Assembly: GCF_032854445.1 (NCBI RefSeq)
Contig: NC_088301.1
Location: 6,742,044-6,806,043 of the forward strand
DNA: 64,000 bases
DNA from: Liolophura sinensis
Lineage: Eukaryota; Mollusca; Polyplacophora; Chitonida; Chitonidae
Direction: 5' to 3'
Shown one piece after another: positions 59,040-64,000 of the stretch. A program made the translations under genes and the position numbers. The notes under the pieces are model-generated. The model did no database searches. It saw only the letters and a list, made by a program, of their open reading frames with translations, and was not told the DNA's origin. Position 1 is the stretch's first letter; each line of letters opens with the position of its first letter.

Positions 59040-59620
59040 CATGTCACACGAGTCACATGTTGCCTGTCACGCGAGTCACAATCTGTAAAGTGATGTAAGT
59101 CCAGTTGATTCATTAAAATGTTGTCATCAGGAGTAATATTGTGATGTGAATTTATTAAAAAATCCTGTCCAATATAAAAAAATGTAAATATTTGTGAAAA
59201 CGGGCTACAAATATGACATTCTGCCAACAAGAGTCAAAAAATTAATTTTGTGCCTGTCACACAATTCACAGTGCTTCAGTGATGTAATTTCTACTTTTTT
59301 TACACAGATGTTTGAAGTTTGTCTGTTCTGCACACAGCATGTACCTATAATGTGTACCTTAATTTGCATAACTTTCAATATTCAATTGAGGCATATATCA
59401 ATTAAGATAGTTTATATGTCACGCGAGTCACTGTAATGGCTGATATCTACGTGTTGATTTCCACATGAATTCTGGTGTCATTTCTTTCCACAAAGTCACA
59501 TGCATTTACTTATTTTTCATTGGTTAAAACTCAACGGGAAGATGTTCAATTTGCATACAAAGACAAACAGTGTAAAGAAGATGTTTATCACTCTAGTTTC
59601 TGTCACGTGTCACTGTCATA
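59040..59620. repeat. Recurrent GTCACGCGAGTCAC motif, about 175-bp spacing
   Basis: The words GTCACACGAGTCAC (59043), GTCACGCGAGTCAC (59069), GTCACACAATTCAC (59248), GTCACGCGAGTCAC (59418) and GTCACGTGTCAC (59601) recur with similar downstream GTGATGTAA-like sequence. It could be a degenerate long-period tandem repeat or a cluster of binding sites. Confidence 0.4.
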
Positions 59621-60166
59621 TATGAGATTTCTGTGCTGTATTATTCAAGGTTCCTACATTTTTGAAAGGATTTACTTCATTGTGAAATACTCTGGTTTCA
59701 AACTTCCATCAGACAGTTACCGAGTCTGTAGAAAGGTGCTGATACCACTACAGCACTCAAGTTGATATGCTAGAATGTGTTTTTTGGACGTTTTTAAGAC
59801 AGATGAACATGGTAAGGGATGAATATGCATGTGCGCGTCACATGCTTTTGTTAGATGGACTACATCTGAAAAGGGTCTCCTCCACATTTGGCCAGCTTCA
59901 TTCTGAGACGCATGAATAAACTGATGTAAGTAGTGACGTCTTTACAACTTCCAATGAATCTGAATAATGGAAACATTAATAATTTCAGACACATAATGCC
60001 ACATATATGATTATTTGTTGAGAATACTTCATCAACTTTCATACGGTTTCCAGGGTCTCTAAATTAAGTCACTCTACATGGTGTCATCCCTTTAAATCAT
60101 ATAGGATAACCTCAATTTTTGTCATTACTCCGAGGAGCTCGAAATATCAAACATTTTCACCCCTGC

Positions 60167-60364
60167 TTAAACAGTGTGCCAGAGTTTTTTCAGATGAAAT
60201 TTCACCACAATGAATTCAACAGTAGCAACCTCAGCCTCATTCTGTTTCTCAGACTCATTGTGATTTTCTTCATCAGCAGCCACGTTCGAGCCGGCCTGAG
60301 TGGAAGATGGTGTAAATTCACGCAGAATCATGCACATAACAGTTAATACTGTGCACTGTGACAA
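60167..60364 (-). other. Small acidic ORF on the opposite strand, possible exon
   Basis: The minus strand carries MSQCTVLTVMCMILREFTPS and then an acidic stretch DEENHNESEKQNEAEVATVE before a stop. Just upstream, GATTCGTTTAGGTAAGT around 60400 is a good splice donor, and ATTGTCACAG is a possible acceptor. I do not recognise a family. It may be a transcript divergent from RTEL1, or chance. Confidence 0.2.
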
Positions 60365-60479
60365 TAATCAGACGATACAGCAACCACTTAAAGTATACTT
60401 ACCTAAACGAATCGTATAAAATTGGATTTTACACGGATGAAAAAGTCAACGGTGTGTCCTTTTCAGCTCGGCTGGTTTC

Positions 60480-60830
60480 AGATATTCAGCGCGCTCACTG
60501 ATCCAAATTTCGTGACGTCAGATGCGTTCATTTGGTTGGCTCTTGAATAATCGAAATTTCATTGGGTGTTTATGACCTACTTCTTTCGTTTCAAAACTTG
60601 AATTTACATCGATATAAACATAATTTGCACAAATGGGTCACCAACGAAAACATTTTCAGCACCAAATAGTGCAGGAAACTGTTCAAATGTTCTAAAAATA
60701 TACTTTAATGCGATGAATAAGCAAAATTTACATTGACCCCGGAAGTCAAAGCAAAGGTTAAGTTCAAACGCGGGAAATGGCGATGGTTACAACTGACAGA
60801 GATGTGTGGAAGCAAGTGAGATACAGAACC
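60480..60830 (+). promoter_or_regulatory. Candidate RTEL1 promoter region
   Basis: GTGACGTCAGATG (CRE-like, about 60513), CATTGGGTG (inverted CCAAT, about 60560) and ACGCGGGAAATGG (E2F-like, about 60769) lie within 300 bp, about 1.7 kb upstream of the first RTEL1 coding exon. E2F sites are usual for genome-duplication genes. This is inferred from motifs only. Confidence 0.3.
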
Positions 60831-61561
60831 TCATACATGTAGAAAGTATGGCGAAAACAATTACGTTCGCGTGTATTGTGGTATTAACATTTCTGACAGT
60901 TTTCGGCAACATTCGTATAAAAACCTAGTAATTAAGATCTGATAGAGGGTGACACTATTGAAAAATCTCATACCGTGGTGGCCAGCCCCGCTTCACTCGG
61001 GTCTCCTGATGAGGCTCATGGCAGATATCTGCAAATTTATATTAGACCATATCTCTGTTTATGCTAAACATAGCACAACAGCGAAAGACTCAAAATAACC
61101 CTTATTAAACAATGGATATTCACAATATGTATAAAATTATCAGCAATTATAAGACTGACCTGATCATATGCAAAGATAATGACATATATATGCATACTAA
61201 AACATGCATGCATATCTATTTTTCAAGTTTTTAATCATGTACACATACATGTGTAAATCAACATGTACAGTAATGCTGATGTTGATCATTGACAGACCAT
61301 CAGTGTTTTTTGAAAATATAGTCTGCACCACAAAAGGGCTACAGGCCCTTAACTGACATAAGCAGTGAACTTTAAATGATTGGTTTAATTCAATCTGCTC
61401 TTCAGTATTTATTCTCTAAAATGTAGGAAGGGTGCCCAACAGAGGGATGTGAAAGGCTTGTTTTGTGCCAAAGTTTGGGTGGTTAACCACTGGTGGTTTT
61501 GGTTCGCAAACAATTTAAAACGTTCGGCATGTTCTAGTCCCTGTCTTCTTGTAGTTAGCAT

Positions 61562-61862
61562 GCCAGCACGGTGCAATGACCCAGGATCTTCTCACCAATG
61601 CAAACCTGTAGTGGGGTTCCTCCGGGTTCTAACCAGTTTACTCCCACCATAATCTTGGCCGCCGTCATATATAAGTGAAATATGTGGTCGCTTTGAGCTT
61701 ATGCTGGTCCAGCTCATTCTTGCTTCCTCTTCGGCTATACATGGCTATGCATGACACAAGATGGTCGTGGTTTTCCCGAGCTCTGCCCTGTTTCCTCCCA
61801 AAAAAAATGCTGGCCGTAATCGTATAGGTGAAATATTTGGTGTAAAACACCAATTAGATAAA
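61562..61862 (+). mobile_element. Two partial tRNA-derived SINEs in tandem
   Basis: First copy: CACGGTGCAATGACCCAGGA, CTCCCACCATAATCTTGGCC, GCCGTCATATATAAGTGAAA. Second copy from about 61690: ATGCTGGTCCAGCTCATTCT, GGTTTTCCCGAGCTCTGCCC, ATGCTGGCCGTAATCGTATA and AAAACACCAATTAGATAAAT. Confidence 0.65.
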
Positions 61863-62129
61863 TACAAGATAAGACAGAATTAGAAAGGATTGATTAGAAA
61901 GGAGTATATTCTTGATATAGTGTATATTTTATGTATTCAGAGGGTTATTTGTACAATTAAATTTTTTGTTGCACTGTGTACAATAGTGGACAAAGATAAA
62001 AGTCATTATAAATTTTGTGTCAGCTAATTTCACATATGCATACCTTTAAATTAGTTATTAGTGTTGAGGTGACTCACAGTTTGTAATGTATATCTTCCAC
62101 AGTCTTTCTTCAAACTCCTTGACCGAGTG

Positions 62130-62345
62130 TTAATAGCAATGCAAGAAACAGTACAATGATTCTCTTACCAGTGCAGTTATTCTGAGTTCAAGTCCAGCTC
62201 ATGGTGGCATCCACCCTGGTCGCAGTACACAGAAACAACTGCCAGCAACCTACGAAGGGAAGTTTTCTACCTTCATAATGCTGACTATCGTCATATCGTG
62301 CAATATTACGGTGTAAAACTCCAGAGAAAAAAATAAACTAAAATA
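62130..62345 (+). mobile_element. Decayed tRNA-derived SINE upstream of RTEL1 exon 1
   Basis: ACAGTACAATGATTCTCTTA, TGAGTTCAAGTCCAGCTCAT, CCTTCATAATGCTGACTATC and GGTGTAAAACTCCAGAGAAA keep the element order. It ends about 85 bp before the acceptor of the first coding exon. Confidence 0.6.
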
Positions 62346-62475
62346 AAATTCATTGTGACAATAGTAGTCTCCGACTTTCATATACAAACTAAGTTTACCT
62401 ACTTCCCTGGTTTGTTGTCATTGCTTCAGAATTTGTCTTGAGTGACTTGGACCAGTGGTTTGAACTGCTGCAGTG

Positions 62476-64000
62476 ATGACATATTTTACTGCCAGAGGTG
62501 TCAACATCAAGTTCCCATTCCAACCATATCCATGTCAGGAAACATACATGCAAAAAGTAGTAGAATGTTTGCAAAAGGTGGGTATATCATGTGTACATGT
62601 AGCTGCTATCACATGCTCAGTATATACATTTGCACTAGAATTTGGCCTTTCCAGCTACAAATGTGGTCAACTTGGATTTTGATCATATTAACATTTTAAC
62701 ATTTGTAAATATTATTACAATTAAGATTAAATGCAAGTATACATGTAGAACTATTGGTGTTTACAGTACAGTCACTTGGTTCTCAGGCAATATTTAGCGG
62801 TGGTAACTTGGATCTTAAATCCTATTTTGTTCATGTCAGTTGGTGTTTGTGAACATGCAAAATCATGTATTGTATTTTGTTGGGGGCCCAGCAATTCAGG
62901 TGCTTGTGCAGCACAATGACCCAGACACGTCTCACCAATTGTGTCAGTTCAAGTCCAGGTCATGCTGGATTTCTCCAGCAACCTGGTCATGAGTTTCCTT
63001 CCACCATAAGCAAGCCACCATTGTATGAGTGAAATATTCTTGAGTACAACGTAAAACTCCAATGAAATAAGTAAATATGTGGTTTGGTTCTGTTTCAGGA
63101 TGTGAATGGCATACTGGAGAGCCCAACAGGCACAGGAAAGACACTGTGTCTGTTGTGTTCAACGTTGGCGTGGTTAGAGGACAAAAAGTCGCAAGTCAGC
63201 TTTAATCAGCATATGGAGGTTGCAAACTTGATGTCGGATGAGTGTGCGTTAAGTGATAAAGCTTTCTCTAATGTATCTCAGAGCCTGAAGTCAAACTCAG
63301 CAAGTACCTGGGGTGGAAGTGAATTCGGTAAGTAACTACATGTAATTTTAGTGCATGAATTAAGAGCCACTACCACAACAAATCAAATGTACATTTCTGA
63401 ATTATCAGTAAAACAAATTCTATCGGTGGTGTTTGCCATATGACATCACAATTGAGGCAGGATGCTGGGAGCTGTGAACGCTTGTTGGCCAGTGTTTCAG
63501 TTTGTTTGAAACACAGTAAAACCAGGTCTTTTCTGCTCTTGACTCCTGAGTTCCAACATCATAGATTCTACATGATTCCAACACCAGTGTTTCCATAAGG
63601 TTACAACACTGGACATGACCATATGGTTACATCATTGGCATTTCCAGATGGTTACTACAATGACGTTTCCCACATTGTTACAACACAGATGTTTCCACAT
63701 GGTTACTACAATGACGTTTCCACATTCTTACAATACTGATGTTTCCACATTCTTACAACACTAACGTTTCCACATTCTACAACACTGATGTTTCCTCATG
63801 ATTGCAACATCAGTGTTGTAAGCTGACCTAGGATAGGCAACCCTTCACAAAAGCCAGGTCAGATTAGGTAATCAGTGTATGAGTTCGCTAATTCAACATT
63901 TCCTATCCCACAGCTGTTCCGAAGGTGATCTATGCAACCAGAACTCACTCCCAGTTGTCTCAGGCCATACAAGAGTTGAAGCGAACAGCGTACAATAAGT
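62476..64000 (+). CDS. RTEL1: RTEL1 DNA helicase, N-terminal part (runs off the edge)
   Basis: RTEL1 is an XPD-like Fe-S superfamily 2 helicase. It unwinds telomeric T-loops, D-loops and G-quadruplexes in the nucleus. Exons: 62476-62577 (start [20 protein letters not shown], then [14 protein letters not shown]; exon probably begins at 62430 after TTGCTTCAG), 63099-63327 and 63914 to the edge. Phases are 0 and 1, and all borders are GT-AG. An in-frame TGA at 62461 fixes the ATG at 62476. Exon 2 carries the Q-to-Walker A region: [20 protein letters not shown], with GTGKT binding ATP, then [10 protein letters not shown] and a variable loop. Exon 3 gives [20 protein letters not shown], helicase motif Ia. 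The Fe-S cysteines and the later motifs lie outside the window. A decayed SINE lies before exon 1, a SINE in intron 1 and a 25-bp minisatellite in intron 2. Frame and motifs are intact. FANCJ/BRIP1 and DDX11 are less similar in the FPFQPY...[17 protein letters not shown] block. Confidence 0.95.
62890..63078 (+). mobile_element. tRNA-derived SINE in RTEL1 intron 1
   Basis: CAGCACAATGACCCAGACAC, GTCAGTTCAAGTCCAGGTCA, TCCTTCCACCATAAGCAAGC, GAGTGAAATATTCTTGAGTA and CGTAAAACTCCAATGAAATA. It ends about 20 bp before the splice acceptor at 63098. Confidence 0.75.
63560..63812. repeat. 25-bp minisatellite in RTEL1 intron 2
   Basis: About ten units with GGTTACTACAATGACGTTTC and CACAT, variants TTCTTACAACACTGATG. 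Divergence rises toward both ends. Confidence 0.85.

Overview
The window is nuclear DNA from an invertebrate animal, most likely a marine mollusc. Genes have short exons and long introns with GT-AG borders. Intergenic DNA is AT-rich. About fifteen copies of a tRNA-derived SINE of a type abundant in molluscs are scattered through it, and the palindrome-rich word ACATGTAC recurs. Nothing suggests a prokaryote, organelle or virus. No rRNA, true tRNA or CRISPR array was found.

Three conserved protein genes can be assembled from exons. (1) A HIT-family gene of the HINT3 type lies on the minus strand (33551 to 27985). It has five exons and encodes 131 residues. Its third and fourth introns are packed with minisatellites and a MITE. 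(2) A stathmin gene lies on the minus strand (46090 to 42241, first exon not found). Besides the ordinary stathmin exons it has two extra 141-nt phase-0 exons, each adding one helical repeat. (3) The 5' end of RTEL1, the iron-sulfur DNA helicase, lies on the plus strand from 62476 and runs off the right edge.

The left 27 kb holds no gene I can support. It contains a 1.33-kb direct duplication (4526-5868 and 6149-7478), a decayed DDE transposase (10.2-10.8 kb), a 22-bp satellite with higher-order structure (13.36-14.48 kb), a 30-bp and a 32-bp minisatellite (14.76-15.16, 23.2-24.3 kb), a 40-bp array (24.33-24.85 kb) and several MITE and SINE families. From 35.27 to 38.96 kb sits a complete but dead PIF/Harbinger transposon with both of its genes (transposase and MADF-BESS protein) and about 66-bp terminal inverted repeats. 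At 51.97-52.87 kb is an internally deleted Tc1-like element with about 100-bp inverted repeats and a TA target duplication. At 55.0-56.9 kb is a heavily decayed, DDE-like gene from a family I recognise only as recurrent in marine invertebrate genomes.

The three genes have unrelated jobs: nucleotide hydrolysis, microtubule control and genome maintenance. They look like neighbours by chance. Most of the remaining sequence is explained by mobile elements, their internally deleted derivatives, and tandem arrays. All calls come from reading the sequence by eye; identities and copy numbers are estimates.
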